Counted from the first letter of the stretch, positions 52,210 to 61,267 are shown. The stretch is 64,000 nucleotides of DNA from UBA1479 sp040221095 (GCA_040221095.1 JAVJVP010000018.1:310001-374000), one strand, 5' to 3'. The notes: generated by a model not told the origin, from the sequence alone. Numbers and translations are program-made.

Positions 52210-54081
52210 TCAATGCACCTGTTCCAGAATGTCTTCTTCAATAGATGTTGGTGCCGGGTAGTGAAGTTCCTCTGTCCCAGTTTCGCGCACGATGGGAACC
52301 CCGATGGCGTGTTCCACCAAGCTAGCCAGCGCCGCTTTCCGCGCGTGATAGAAGGCCTCAAAATTGTCGGCACGGAGGTGTGCCGGCTCAATCAGATGGG
52401 ACCGGAGTATCTCGTCCAGTTGGCTCGGTGCCAAACCTTGATCCTCCTCGATCCGTCGGAGATATAATGACGGCGCGGCGCCGCCGATCATGCGGTTGGA
52501 GCGCGCGGAGAGAGGGGATTTGTTGATGATGGAATCAATGCTGAACCGTGATTGATCTAGGCTGGCGTCTCCGCACCATTTCTTGGGAAAAATGTGATGA
52601 ATGTCGATGTCATCCTGATGCATGGTCATCAAGTCGGCGGGCTCGCCGCTGATGAAGTCACGGCAGCCATGGCGCATTAGGAGGGCGTGCATTCCTTTAT
52701 ATGCCGCGGATAGACGCATTCGCAGAGAGTCCAGCCTGTCCTCTTGGAAATAGGCGTTCTGTACAGTCCAAGGTTCCGTTTCATCTCCGTCGACCCAGGC
52801 CACCAATTGGGGCACGTCTCGGCCGATTTTCGTCTCTGTACTCGATCCATATAGCTCACCCAAGACGCCGCACCAGAACCATCGTTCCAACTTCACCACG
52901 GCGGCTGCTGAGTGTGCCCGCTTGCCAAGCAATGCGAATGCGCCGGCCAGAGCGACAAGCTGTGGTGGATAGGGAACGTCCCGATGCCACACGATTTTTT
53001 GCTGATTGAGGAAGCGCCCAGCTTGTCGGAAACCCTCTTCAATTTCGTCGGCATAGGCTTTGTAAGATTTTACAGGAAGGCGCAGCATGACTTCACGTTT
53101 GCACGTTACCTGGGGTAGTTCACGGCCTTCCTTACCTTCTTTTTCAGCGGCTATGCGCCGGGCACGTGTGTGCAGAATGGTGCAGGCCTGAAGAAAATCA
53201 GTGCTCGCCAGTTCGTCTAGGACATGTTGGCGGTTCTCGATGCCCTGGATGCGGGTAAGACGTCCATCGATGTCGTCCTTGGGGTTGCCGAGCCAATCAT
53301 GGCGCAAGTCAAATCGGTCGGCTGCATATATGGCAGTCAGCAATTCGAAAGCGTCTAATTTCTTGCCGCCGACATTAACCTTTTCGAAGACGAGGCAGAT
53401 GGCTTGACGGCTGTTTTTTTCACTTAGGCGTATGATAGGCATCTCGTACCGGAGCATTCGGTCCAGGGTCCCCCGGACAAACGAGGTTTCTAATGCCCGG
53501 ATATCCTCTCCCCGACCGTCCCAATAATCGCGCCACCCGTATACCCAGTCATGCCAATCCCAAACCCTGTTTACGGGGAACATGTGGTTCTCGTATTCAA
53601 GTGCGGGAGATGACAGGTCAAGTTCAGCTTCGCGCCCGAATGCTTTCATCTTCATCCTGTTTTCCGGAACGCTGACGATGAGATCATCAAAGTCTGCGTC
53701 TTCCTCGCAAGCTTCCCTGATGTTGACGTAATAGTATCTTTTGACGCCTACGCCTTTGTGATCGACGGTATGGACTGGCCCTTGTGTGTAAAGAGTTTGA
53801 TAGAGGGATGTGATCCGTTGTTGACCATCGAGAAGTAGTTCCGTCGGTGTCACAGCTTGGTCAACTACGCCTGAAATTGGCCGTGGTTTAAAATCGACTT
53901 CACCTCCCGTTCTCAAGGCCAAGATAGCGCCAACGGGAAATCCGCGGCTTACACTCGCAAGCAAACCCCGAATGTCCTCATCGGTCCAGACCCAGTCTCG
54001 TTGGAAATCCGGCAGTTGGAGTTCACACTTGTTGGCGCTTTCCAATAATCGTTTCAGATCTTCTTTCGTGCTCTCAAACAC
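52210..54081 (-). CDS. DUF262 and HNH domain protein (GmrSD-like)
   Basis: 623 residues from a GTG at 54081, which shares one base with the stop of the preceding gene and has GGAGG upstream; the frame runs 90 bp further but inside that gene. DUF262 features: LPDFQRDWVWTDEDIRGLL (about 24-42) and the DGQQR motif (LLLDGQQRITSLYQ, 85-89), as in the ParB-like NTPase part of GmrS-type enzymes. A C-terminal HNH motif is DIDIHHIFPKKWC (about 490-502). GmrSD-type enzymes cut glucosylated or otherwise modified phage DNA. Here it is embedded in an R-M-like operon, so it may extend restriction to modified DNA. Confidence 0.85.
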   Translation of the reverse strand: MFESTKEDLKRLLESANKCELQLPDFQRDWVWTDEDIRGLLASVSRGFPVGAILALRTGGEVDFKPRPISGVVDQAVTPTELLLDGQQRITSLYQTLYTQGPVHTVDHKGVGVKRYYYVNIREACEEDADFDDLIVSVPENRMKMKAFGREAELDLSSPALEYENHMFPVNRVWDWHDWVYGWRDYWDGRGEDIRALETSFVRGTLDRMLRYEMPIIRLSEKNSRQAICLVFEKVNVGGKKLDAFELLTAIYAADRFDLRHDWLGNPKDDIDGRLTRIQGIENRQHVLDELASTDFLQACTILHTRARRIAAEKEGKEGRELPQVTCKREVMLRLPVKSYKAYADEIEEGFRQAGRFLNQQKIVWHRDVPYPPQLVALAGAFALLGKRAHSAAAVVKLERWFWCGVLGELYGSSTETKIGRDVPQLVAWVDGDETEPWTVQNAYFQEDRLDSLRMRLSAAYKGMHALLMRHGCRDFISGEPADLMTMHQDDIDIHHIFPKKWCGDASLDQSRFSIDSIINKSPLSARSNRMIGGAAPSLYLRRIEEDQGLAPSQLDEILRSHLIEPAHLRADNFEAFYHARKAALASLVEHAIGVPIVRETGTEELHYPAPTSIEEDILEQVH

Positions 54082-57000
54082 TAGGCGACCTCCATTGCGC
54101 AGAAATCCGCGACCACTTTTTCGAACGCTTTGTCCATGTCCCAGATCTCCGTAAATTCGGTAAAGGCCCAACGTCCGTACTTGCCCATGTTGTTGACCCC
54201 CGGCACCCAGTAGGCGCGCATGGTATTAGCCTTTTCCTTGGCGTCCTCGCCGCGGTAGCCTTTGATTTCGACGATCAGGTTGAGCAGGTCCGCATGGCCG
54301 TCATCGATTCGAACGATGAAGTCGGGCAGGTAACGCCTGGGCACGGAGCCCATGAGATAAGGCACTTCCAGCCCTAAATTCTGGTTCTTTACGTAGGCGA
54401 CAACCTTGGGGTTTTCTTCAGCAACACGGCAGAACTCGGCTTCCCAATCACTATCGCAGACGATCCAATTGATGTGGCATTTGTCTGGCGTCGTTTGCCA
54501 ACGTGTTTCCTTCGATGTGGTGAAATTTACGAAACGAGTGGAACCCATGGGATTGTATGCGTCCAGGATCGCCTTAACTGGGCGGTCACCTGTGAGTGTT
54601 TCTGTGATCGCGGCCTTGATACGTTCACAGGCCATGTCGGCAATTTCCTGATAGATGAGTTGGCCGGGGTAGGTGCCGCCCTTACAGACAAGGTGCCCAT
54701 TGTCCAACCATTGCCGGGCGATGGACTTCAACTGGCCGAACAGGTGCAGCTTCGGTTCCTCCCCCGGGTCGCGGTACTTGGTCAGCAGCAGATGCTTAGC
54801 CAAATGATAAAGGATCGTGGCCTGGCGCATGTCTTCTAGGTGTTTGACGTTGAGTTCGACGCCTTCGCCGATGATGCCTTGGTTCTTGGTGACCGACGGG
54901 CCGACCAAATCCGGCGTAAGAATTAGGGTCGAGTCTGCGGAAAACTTGGCGGTCAGGCGTTCTTCGGGCAATTCGACGCGGTATCCTTCAACCCGGGGGA
55001 ATTTGATTTCAAGGGCATCGCGATCCGGCGATACGGCATGAACGCGCACGGTGCTTTTTGGTGGTTTGGGCGGTTCAACCACAGGTTTGGCTGCGAAGTC
55101 GAAGGGTATGCCCAGAACGTCGGCGTATTCGACATCAAATAGGCCTTCTTCGTTCAGGTCATAAGATTGGCGGCGTAGGCCGCGGCCGACTACCTGCTCA
55201 CAAAGAAGCTGAGTTCCGAAAGCGCGTACGCCCAGTATGTGGGTGACGGTGTTGGCATCCCAACCTTCGGTCAGCATGGAAACGGACACTACGCATCGGA
55301 TGGATTCTCCGAGCCGGCCTTTCTTGCCGACGGTGTTCATGACCTCACGCAGCAAGTCCTGGTCGGTGATACTGTCTCCAGCTCGGATATCACCTGTGCG
55401 CTCGACAATTTCGCGGCGGAAGCGGTCGATTTCATCCGCAGCCATCTCACGAAAGTCTTTATCCAGCGCCTCTCCAGATTCTAGCTGTTCGCTATCGATT
55501 AAGAGTGTCCGCGGACGGGCCAACCGATTGCCGCTGTCGTCGTAGTTGCGGAACAAAGCCAAGCGGCCGGCATTAAACGTAGTCGTCTTGCCGTCATCGT
55601 TTTTTCGATGAAATCCCGCAATGAAGTCATGCACCAGCTTCGATGTGGAGGTGTTGTTGCAGACGACAATGAACACGGGGGGGACTTCGATTGCTTCGTT
55701 CGCTTCCCATAGGTCGAAAATTTTTGCGTAATGGCCGTATAGAGCTTCAAGCGCCGTTTGTAGATCCGCAGGTAGTGACAATGGATCGAGTTGGCTGGCC
55801 TTGGCCCGGCCTTTCTTTGGCAACTTCTTGCCGATGTATTCCCATAAATTTCGGAATTTGGGCGTATCGCCGCCGGGCACATTGTCAGCGATGGGGACGC
55901 GGGGCAGTTTGACGATACCGCACTCAATGGCATCCATGAGGGAGAAATCACTGACTGTCCAGGGGAACAGGGTGCCTTCTGCATAGCCCGAACCACGAAG
56001 GAAAAAGGGCGTGGCCGAAAGGTCATAAACCGCTCCGAGGATCTTCTGCCGCTTGAGAATTTCAATCCCTGAAATCCAGAGACGTGCGGCTTCATTGTTT
56101 TTTTTTGCTTCCGATTTGTCTTCGCCGCTTAAATCATCTTCGTCAGTGTTATCGGGCTTTTCACGATAGCAGTGGTGAGCTTCGTCGTTCAGGACCATCA
56201 CGTTCTTCATGCTCATGAGTTCTGGCATCACCCGCTGCAACATCTGGCCTTCGGTTTCCAGCGTGTTCAGGTCCGGCCCACGCCCTTTCAAAAAGGCGCG
56301 GCTGGTTTTTGATAACTCCAGGCGTTCCCGTAGCTTGAAGGAGTGGTAATTGGTGATGACGATTTTCGCACGCGCGATATCACCCAGCATGTCATTGGGG
56401 ACAAGTTCGCGGCTTTGGTAGTAGCTGTCAGGATCATTAGGTTTCAGGACACGTAGGCGGTCGCGAATCGTGATCCCTGGCGTGATGACCAAGAAACCGC
56501 GGGTGAACTGTTTGCTACCGGGATGACGGACCGCGTTGACCGTTTGCCAAGCAATCAGCATGGCCATGACGGTCGTTTTTCCGGTGCCGGTGGCGAGTTT
56601 AAGGGCAATGCGGAACAGTTCCGGATTGGCCTGTTCATTGGCCCCTTTGAGGTGATCCACGAATTTTTTGGTCCGTTGCCCCATCTTCGGTGCAACCTCA
56701 GCCAGCCAGATGGCTGTTTCAACTGCCTCAACCTGGCAGAAGAAGGGGCGGATATTGTGGAACTGATGGTGCCGCCAATGCTGAAGAAGGCGTGCTGTTT
56801 CCGGTGTCACCTGCCACTGGTTAGGCGATGAAAGTTTGCGCCAAGATTCGACGTGACTTCTGATTTCATTGATGATGGGGGTCGGGTTGTATTCCTGATC
56901 TAGCGTTGATAGTCCATCACCGCTGTCGAGGACCATTTCCTGCTGACTTTTGGATTTCTTTCTCTTTTTCGGTTTTGGGACCGGCGTGATTAGCTCGGAC

Positions 57001-57119
57001 CGGCGGCGAGTTTCAATCAATCGGTTGGTTGGTTGGCCGTCAGCATCCAGTTCCCAATGACAAGTTGGACTCTGATATGGGGAATTGATAACTGGCTTTT
57101 CAAAAAAAGGTTCAGCCAA
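54081..57119 (-). CDS. Restriction helicase-nuclease (type III Res-like, BPTD_3080-like family)
   Basis: 1012 residues. SF2 helicase motifs: Walker A LATGTGKTTVMAM (about 173-185), NDEAHHCY (about 311), SATPFFLRGSG, SMLTEGWDANTVTHILG and QVVGRGLRRQSYD. The C-terminal PD-(D/E)XK nuclease is visible as PDFIVRIDDGHADLLNLIVEIKGYRG (in parts; about 930-950). The family resembles one named for the Bordetella protein BPTD_3080. It would translocate on DNA and cut when sites lack methylation. First gene of the defence operon, with a 330-bp regulatory gap upstream. Confidence 0.88.
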   Translation of the reverse strand: MAEPFFEKPVINSPYQSPTCHWELDADGQPTNRLIETRRRSELITPVPKPKKRKKSKSQQEMVLDSGDGLSTLDQEYNPTPIINEIRSHVESWRKLSSPNQWQVTPETARLLQHWRHHQFHNIRPFFCQVEAVETAIWLAEVAPKMGQRTKKFVDHLKGANEQANPELFRIALKLATGTGKTTVMAMLIAWQTVNAVRHPGSKQFTRGFLVITPGITIRDRLRVLKPNDPDSYYQSRELVPNDMLGDIARAKIVITNYHSFKLRERLELSKTSRAFLKGRGPDLNTLETEGQMLQRVMPELMSMKNVMVLNDEAHHCYREKPDNTDEDDLSGEDKSEAKKNNEAARLWISGIEILKRQKILGAVYDLSATPFFLRGSGYAEGTLFPWTVSDFSLMDAIECGIVKLPRVPIADNVPGGDTPKFRNLWEYIGKKLPKKGRAKASQLDPLSLPADLQTALEALYGHYAKIFDLWEANEAIEVPPVFIVVCNNTSTSKLVHDFIAGFHRKNDDGKTTTFNAGRLALFRNYDDSGNRLARPRTLLIDSEQLESGEALDKDFREMAADEIDRFRREIVERTGDIRAGDSITDQDLLREVMNTVGKKGRLGESIRCVVSVSMLTEGWDANTVTHILGVRAFGTQLLCEQVVGRGLRRQSYDLNEEGLFDVEYADVLGIPFDFAAKPVVEPPKPPKSTVRVHAVSPDRDALEIKFPRVEGYRVELPEERLTAKFSADSTLILTPDLVGPSVTKNQGIIGEGVELNVKHLEDMRQATILYHLAKHLLLTKYRDPGEEPKLHLFGQLKSIARQWLDNGHLVCKGGTYPGQLIYQEIADMACERIKAAITETLTGDRPVKAILDAYNPMGSTRFVNFTTSKETRWQTTPDKCHINWIVCDSDWEAEFCRVAEENPKVVAYVKNQNLGLEVPYLMGSVPRRYLPDFIVRIDDGHADLLNLIVEIKGYRGEDAKEKANTMRAYWVPGVNNMGKYGRWAFTEFTEIWDMDKAFEKVVADFCAMEVA

Positions 57120-57449
57120 GGTTAGTCCCCCTCCAATTTCTCAATATCGCACCCAAGGCGGAGATTGAGCTTAACGCAGCAACATAGCGCGCTCAATCTA
57201 CGTTCTCATAATGTTACGTATTGTCAGTATCATTTCTAACGTAAGCTGCAGATGGTGGGGCGTAAGATTGAGCGAGATTGCGCGCGCATTGGTTCCATCT
57301 ATTCAGGGTTTTTTTGACTGCTTAGTCACCGGTGGTTAGGTGCGGTATAATCGACCAAGTTGAAGAGACTTTTCGCTCGGTTTTTCACCTGAGCATAAAA
57401 CCCCATGACGTGCGCTGCGCGCGTGCGCGCATAGGCGGGAGATTATGGG
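57120..57449. promoter_or_regulatory. Control region upstream of the defence operon
   Basis: 330 bp without a gene. GATTGAGC occurs three times: forward at 57163-57170 and 57266-57273, inverted at 57191-57198. TTACGT (57214-57219) and ACGTAA (57239-57244) form a further inverted pair in the AT-rich core. This density of boxes suggests control of the operon on the minus strand. The 57400-57430 part is alternating GC (GCGCGCGTGCGCGC) and could adopt unusual structure. Confidence 0.5.
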
Positions 57450-57635
57450 TCATATTTGGTGGATTGTTCTGTACGTCGCCCATCTGAGTTTCTGCGCTTC
57501 TCCAATTCGCTTCCGCCCTTCAGCGGTTTTCGGGCCTGTGGAGAGGCCTCCGTGATTCCGGCATCGATTGCTACCGGGGATCACCTTTCGCTTGCAGGGC
57601 GTGCCCTGCCGGGTCCGTGCGCCGCATCTGGTCAT
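57450..57635 (-). CDS. HGGxSTG domain small protein
   Basis: 61 residues from the ATG at 57635 (GGAGAG upstream). It has the short-motif layout CGARTRQGTPCKRK, CRNHGGLSTGPKT and GRKRIGEAQKLRW. Such proteins occur in phages and mobile elements of proteobacteria; the two or three Cys and His residues suggest a zinc knuckle that binds nucleic acid. Function unknown. It lies between the defence cargo and the primase gene. Confidence 0.78.
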   Translation of the reverse strand: MTRCGARTRQGTPCKRKVIPGSNRCRNHGGLSTGPKTAEGRKRIGEAQKLRWATYRTIHQI

Positions 57636-57702
57636 TAATTGCTCTCCTTGCGATTTGTAGGTGTGGCTGAAGGGCCATGTGGATACCCCCAACCCTGTCT
57701 AC

Positions 57703-58734
57703 TTACATACGGTCCACTTGGCGGATAGTTTCTGGGAAGTTGTACACAGACGGATTACCTTTCCCGCAACCTTGGCGCTCCAATGTTATGCGTTCCATCT
57801 CTACGAGCGCGTTTCGAGCGCTTCGATAGCGCTGCTTGCCCCACCCCTGAATGACTTCTGCTCGGCTCATTGCCACTACGTCGATGGCGAAACCGGATTT
57901 CCGGCTTCCGTGAGCCAACTGCAATTTCAAATACAGCATGAATGCGTCTGCATTCCCCAGGAACGAGTCGAGGGTTTCATGGGTCGTCCGGATAACGCCA
58001 GATGTGCCGACGAAGTTTCTGCCTTCCGTATGCATCCGGATTGCGCTTTTGACGGTGCTCGTAACCTCCGCTTCCGATTGCGGTGGATCACAAATTAATT
58101 CATTCCAGGCTAAGGCGCGCATTTGCAGGATTTCAGGGTCCTGGCCTTCTTTCAGGTCGCGGAGGCACTGAACCAACAGCGCATTGTCCCTTCGACCTTT
58201 CGGAATGCGGTCGGACGGAGCTAGCGTGCTTGCGACTGAAGTGGGTAGAGCCCCAGGACGAATGTGAGGCAAGTTGCCCAGATCCTTCACGGATCCACGC
58301 AGGAACCTCCAGGGTGCACCGTCAGGGCGCGTTGACGGTGGGGCGACCGTGTACCCGCCAACACCGAGAATATCGATCTGGCGGCCATCTGGGCCGTCAT
58401 AGCGCACTTGGCGGCGCTCTCCGTTTGGCTTGTACCAGAGGTGGAAGCCGCCAGGCGTCTGAACAGTGATCGGGGTGTTCCCAAATTCCTGTGTGGCCCA
58501 GTCCAGATGTCGTGGGTCGTCAATATCAACAACTGTCAGTTTGTCATTGAGGATACCGATCTGAGCGTCGGGAAATTTTGTCATCAACTGGGTTGGGAGG
58601 CAGGAAGCAACCTGCTGCCAATTCTTTATGGAGGGGGCCTTTTTCCATGACCCTTGGTCCTGGAAAACGTGGACCGGGAAAACTCGCAGCCCAAATCCGC
58701 CATAAGATAGGGCGTGCTCTGAGAACGTACCCAT
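57703..58734 (-). CDS. Primase-polymerase (bifunctional primase, Prim-Pol domain)
   Basis: 343 residues from ATG 58734; a TTG at 58749 is also in frame. The N-terminal domain has the AEP catalytic residues: VVDIDDP (Asp70, Asp72) and GGFHLWYKPNG with His98, plus GRQIDILGVGGYTVAPPSTRPDG (in parts), typical of the Prim-Pol of mobile elements. The helical part after about 185 (IPKGRRDNALLVQCLRDL, SEAEVTSTVKSAIRMH) looks like a PriCT linker. The final part (LQLAHGSRKSGFAIDVVAMSRAEVIQGWGKQRY, in parts) may be a winged helix for origin binding. Consistent with self-replication of the island after excision. No helicase domain is fused. Confidence 0.82.
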   Translation of the reverse strand: MGTFSEHALSYGGFGLRVFPVHVFQDQGSWKKAPSIKNWQQVASCLPTQLMTKFPDAQIGILNDKLTVVDIDDPRHLDWATQEFGNTPITVQTPGGFHLWYKPNGERRQVRYDGPDGRQIDILGVGGYTVAPPSTRPDGAPWRFLRGSVKDLGNLPHIRPGALPTSVASTLAPSDRIPKGRRDNALLVQCLRDLKEGQDPEILQMRALAWNELICDPPQSEAEVTSTVKSAIRMHTEGRNFVGTSGVIRTTHETLDSFLGNADAFMLYLKLQLAHGSRKSGFAIDVVAMSRAEVIQGWGKQRYRSARNALVEMERITLERQGCGKGNPSVYNFPETIRQVDRM

Positions 58735-58791
58735 GGTTCGGTCATCCAATGAAAGCAGCGAGCGCTGTCCAAATTCAATCCTTTCCTAGGA

Positions 58792-58998
58792 CTAAACTTG
58801 GGCTTCGTGTTTCGCTTGCCATTCCCTGGCTGCGGTGTCGGGGATCAAGGTCCGTCGTCCGACTTTGAAGGTCTTGATTTCCCCGCGCTTCACCGCCTCG
58901 TAAAAGGTGGTGCGACAGATGCCATGGGCGGCACAGAAGTCGCCAACACGCCAATTAACTCGGGGCGAGGTTGTGGTTGGGTGATTTTGGTTCGTCAT
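58792..58998 (-). CDS. AlpA/excisionase-like helix-turn-helix protein
   Basis: 68 residues. The HTH is WRVGDFCAAHGICRTTFYEAVKRGEIKTFKVGRRTLI, quoted in parts: FCAAHGICRTTFY supplies helix-turn-helix and KVGRRTLI the wing, ending in the family pattern AREWQAKH. It probably directs excision or represses island genes by binding near the att site. It lies between the integrase block and primase gene. The start is ATG 58998 with GGAGAA upstream. Confidence 0.85.
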   Translation of the reverse strand: MTNQNHPTTTSPRVNWRVGDFCAAHGICRTTFYEAVKRGEIKTFKVGRRTLIPDTAAREWQAKHEAQV

Positions 58999-59105
58999 TT
59001 TAGTTCTCCGGCTGGCGCGTTGGTGCGCAAGGACGGATTTTGACGAACATTGGCGGAATGTCAGGGGGCGGGAATAGGTGTGGTTTGCCGCCTATTTAAG
59101 CCCTG

Positions 59106-59789
59106 TTACACCGAAAATTTAGATTTTGAGCGATCGAGCTTCTTGTGGATCGTCTCTTCAAGTGTGTCCGGGATGTCGGCGCCGAACGCGACGAAACAAC
59201 TTTTCGCAAACCGTTGGAATTCGGTTGGGGATGGATGCCCATCTGATCCAACCGATAACGCCGTAGCTTTTGTCTCCGCGAAATCCTCATAAAGTGATTG
59301 CAGCTGATCGACTAGGCGTTGAATAACGTCGGGATTAGGGCCGGTTTTTATCCTGCCCGTGACGGAGGGCTCGGCCGCATCAGCCGCCGCTTTTGCCTCA
59401 ACAAGTTTCTTGCGTAATTCGACGAGGTTTGGCGGCGCCAAAGGAAACGTACTTCTGATCGTTTTTCCGGTCTCTGGGAACGTTACCTCACCAATGTATA
59501 TGTGGTTGTCGTCAATCCATGCGATCCGCTTTGATAACTGCTTACGTGTTGCCTCAATGAAAGCTTTCGCTTTCTTGACGGAAGGATATTTCATCCCTTC
59601 CGGCCCACTTCCAGAAACCAGTTCATGGGAATAAATGTAATCGTCGTAAATAAATCCGAGGCGTTGATAGAACCCCCTTCTGGCGAATTTAAAAAAGCTT
59701 AGGCCGTTGAAGCCGGCCAGAATGAATGGAAGATGTTGATCAATTGCGGGATAGCGGCAAAACCTGATCTGGCGTTCTTCCGGGTTCAT
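59106..59789 (-). CDS. Hypothetical protein coupled to the integrase gene
   Basis: 227 residues. ATG 59789 overlaps the integrase stop by 4 bp (ATGA), the pattern of coupled genes. Segments: RYPAIDQHLPFILAGFNGLSFFKFARRGFYQRLGFIYDDYIY at the start (in parts), LSKRIAWIDDNHIYIGEV, LRKKLVEAKAAADAAEPSVTG and a C-terminal IPDTLEETIHKKLDRSK. The N-terminus is aromatic-rich; no membrane helix or motif. Its tie to the integrase suggests a role in integration/excision or in regulation of the element. No family recognised. Confidence 0.62.
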   Translation of the reverse strand: MNPEERQIRFCRYPAIDQHLPFILAGFNGLSFFKFARRGFYQRLGFIYDDYIYSHELVSGSGPEGMKYPSVKKAKAFIEATRKQLSKRIAWIDDNHIYIGEVTFPETGKTIRSTFPLAPPNLVELRKKLVEAKAAADAAEPSVTGRIKTGPNPDVIQRLVDQLQSLYEDFAETKATALSVGSDGHPSPTEFQRFAKSCFVAFGADIPDTLEETIHKKLDRSKSKFSV

Positions 59790-61027
59790 TTTAGGTTCTC
59801 TCGAATAGGTGTGACTTTCCCATGGCTGTCCATCGACGGGTTTCGGCAGAAGATTGCCCATTCGTCCATCAGCCGGCGACGCTTATCGAACATGTCGCCC
59901 CTGCGATAAGCCGCCTCAACCTTGTCGCTGACGGTGTGGGCGAGGGCCATCTCAGCGACTTCCCCGGGGTAGTTGGTTCGCTCGGCAATCCAGTCCCGGA
60001 ACGTGGAGCGGAACCCGTGTGCTGTGAGGTCATCGCGCCCCATCCGCTTCATTAATTGCAGGAATGCCATGTTCGAGAGCGGCCTGTTCTTCTTGGCACC
60101 CGGAAAAATGAAATCAGAGACTTTGGTTTCCTGCATCTCATTTAGGATTTTGATGCTGCGCTCAGAAAGGGGCACGCGGTGTTCATTGCCTGCTTTCATG
60201 CGTTCTTCCGGGATCGTCCAAACTTTGTGAGCGAAATCGATCTCGCCCCATGTTGCCTTGATAACCTCACCAGTCCGGGCTGCGGTCAAAATCAGGAACT
60301 CAAGCCCTCGTGCGGAAACGGCATCGTGATTTTGGAGCTCGGATACGAATGTTCCGATCTCGGTGTACGGTAATGCGGCGTGATGAGTGACTTTGCTGAT
60401 CTTGCTTTTCGCTGGCAGCAGCTTGTCCAAGTGTCCTCGCCAACGGGCCGGGTTCTCGCCCTCGCGATATCCACGCGCTTTCGCCCAATCCAAGATCGAT
60501 TCAATTCGGCCGCGTATGCGGCTGGCGGTTTCTGTCTTTGACGTCCAGATCGGCTCCAAGACCTTCAGCACGAGCCCGGTATCAATGTCTTGGACCGGGA
60601 GGGTGCCAAATGAGGGATAAACGTATGCCTCAAGGGTGCTTTTCCACTGAGCCGAATGTTTGATGTTCGACCAGACGGCGCCGTGAGAACGCAGATATGC
60701 CGCCGCGCACTCTTTAAACGTCATCATCTTCGCGACCTCGAGCCCGCGGCGGGCGCGTTCGGTTTTACGGTGATCTATTGGGTCAATGCCGGTTCTAAGC
60801 AGTTTTCGGCATTCCTCGGCCGCCTGGCGGGCCTCTGAGAGAGGCACCGTGTGTAATGGGCCCAATCCCATCTGTCGGGCATTGCCGTTCAGCGTGAAAC
60901 GGAAGATCCAAGATTTTGTGTCGAACCGGCTGATTTGGAGATACAGCCCGCCGCCGTCTGCGTGCAGACCACGTGCCTTTAGGTGCTTCACGGTCATTGC
61001 GTCGAGACGGTGGATCTGACGGGGCAT
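59786..61027 (-). CDS. int: Tyrosine recombinase (P4-type integrase with DUF4102 arm-binding domain)
   Basis: 413 residues. N-terminal arm-binding domain (about 1-90; LKARGLHADGGGLYLQISRFD, IDPIDHRKTERAR), core-binding domain (about 100-200) and catalytic domain with Arg251 (TAARTGEVI), His337 and Arg340 (TAHGFRSTF), His364 (ALAHTVSD) and nucleophile Tyr374 (AAYRRGDMF). The set is complete, so it should be active. It lies 150 bp from tRNA-Ser and should recombine the 17-bp repeats. Confidence 0.94.
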   Translation of the reverse strand: MPRQIHRLDAMTVKHLKARGLHADGGGLYLQISRFDTKSWIFRFTLNGNARQMGLGPLHTVPLSEARQAAEECRKLLRTGIDPIDHRKTERARRGLEVAKMMTFKECAAAYLRSHGAVWSNIKHSAQWKSTLEAYVYPSFGTLPVQDIDTGLVLKVLEPIWTSKTETASRIRGRIESILDWAKARGYREGENPARWRGHLDKLLPAKSKISKVTHHAALPYTEIGTFVSELQNHDAVSARGLEFLILTAARTGEVIKATWGEIDFAHKVWTIPEERMKAGNEHRVPLSERSIKILNEMQETKVSDFIFPGAKKNRPLSNMAFLQLMKRMGRDDLTAHGFRSTFRDWIAERTNYPGEVAEMALAHTVSDKVEAAYRRGDMFDKRRRLMDEWAIFCRNPSMDSHGKVTPIRENLK

Positions 61028-61040
61028 CGTGTGGGGTGCT

Positions 61041-61064
61041 TTCTACCTACATTTCTACCCACAT
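61041..61064. repeat. Tandem TTCTACCyACAT, probable integrase arm-type sites
   Basis: TTCTACCTACAT (61041-61052) and TTCTACCCACAT (61053-61064) are adjacent direct repeats upstream of the integrase start; an exact copy of the second is at 46661-46672 near the other end. Such paired repeats are what arm-binding domains recognise. They also overlap the int promoter area, so the integrase may regulate itself. Confidence 0.6.
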
Positions 61065-61174
61065 ATAGAGCACGAACACAGGCGAATGCCAACAGACAAT
61101 CGCGAACGCGATGCCTGTGTAACATTTTGTTTTATTTGATTTTTATGGGTTCGTGCGGACTTCGGCGAACATAT

Positions 61175-61267
<93 letters not shown>

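Noticed and set aside
46858..57119. BREX or DISARM system
   Set aside because: No PglZ, BrxC/Lon, DrmA/DrmB or PLD genes are present; the methyltransferase and helicase fit a type III-like pair better.
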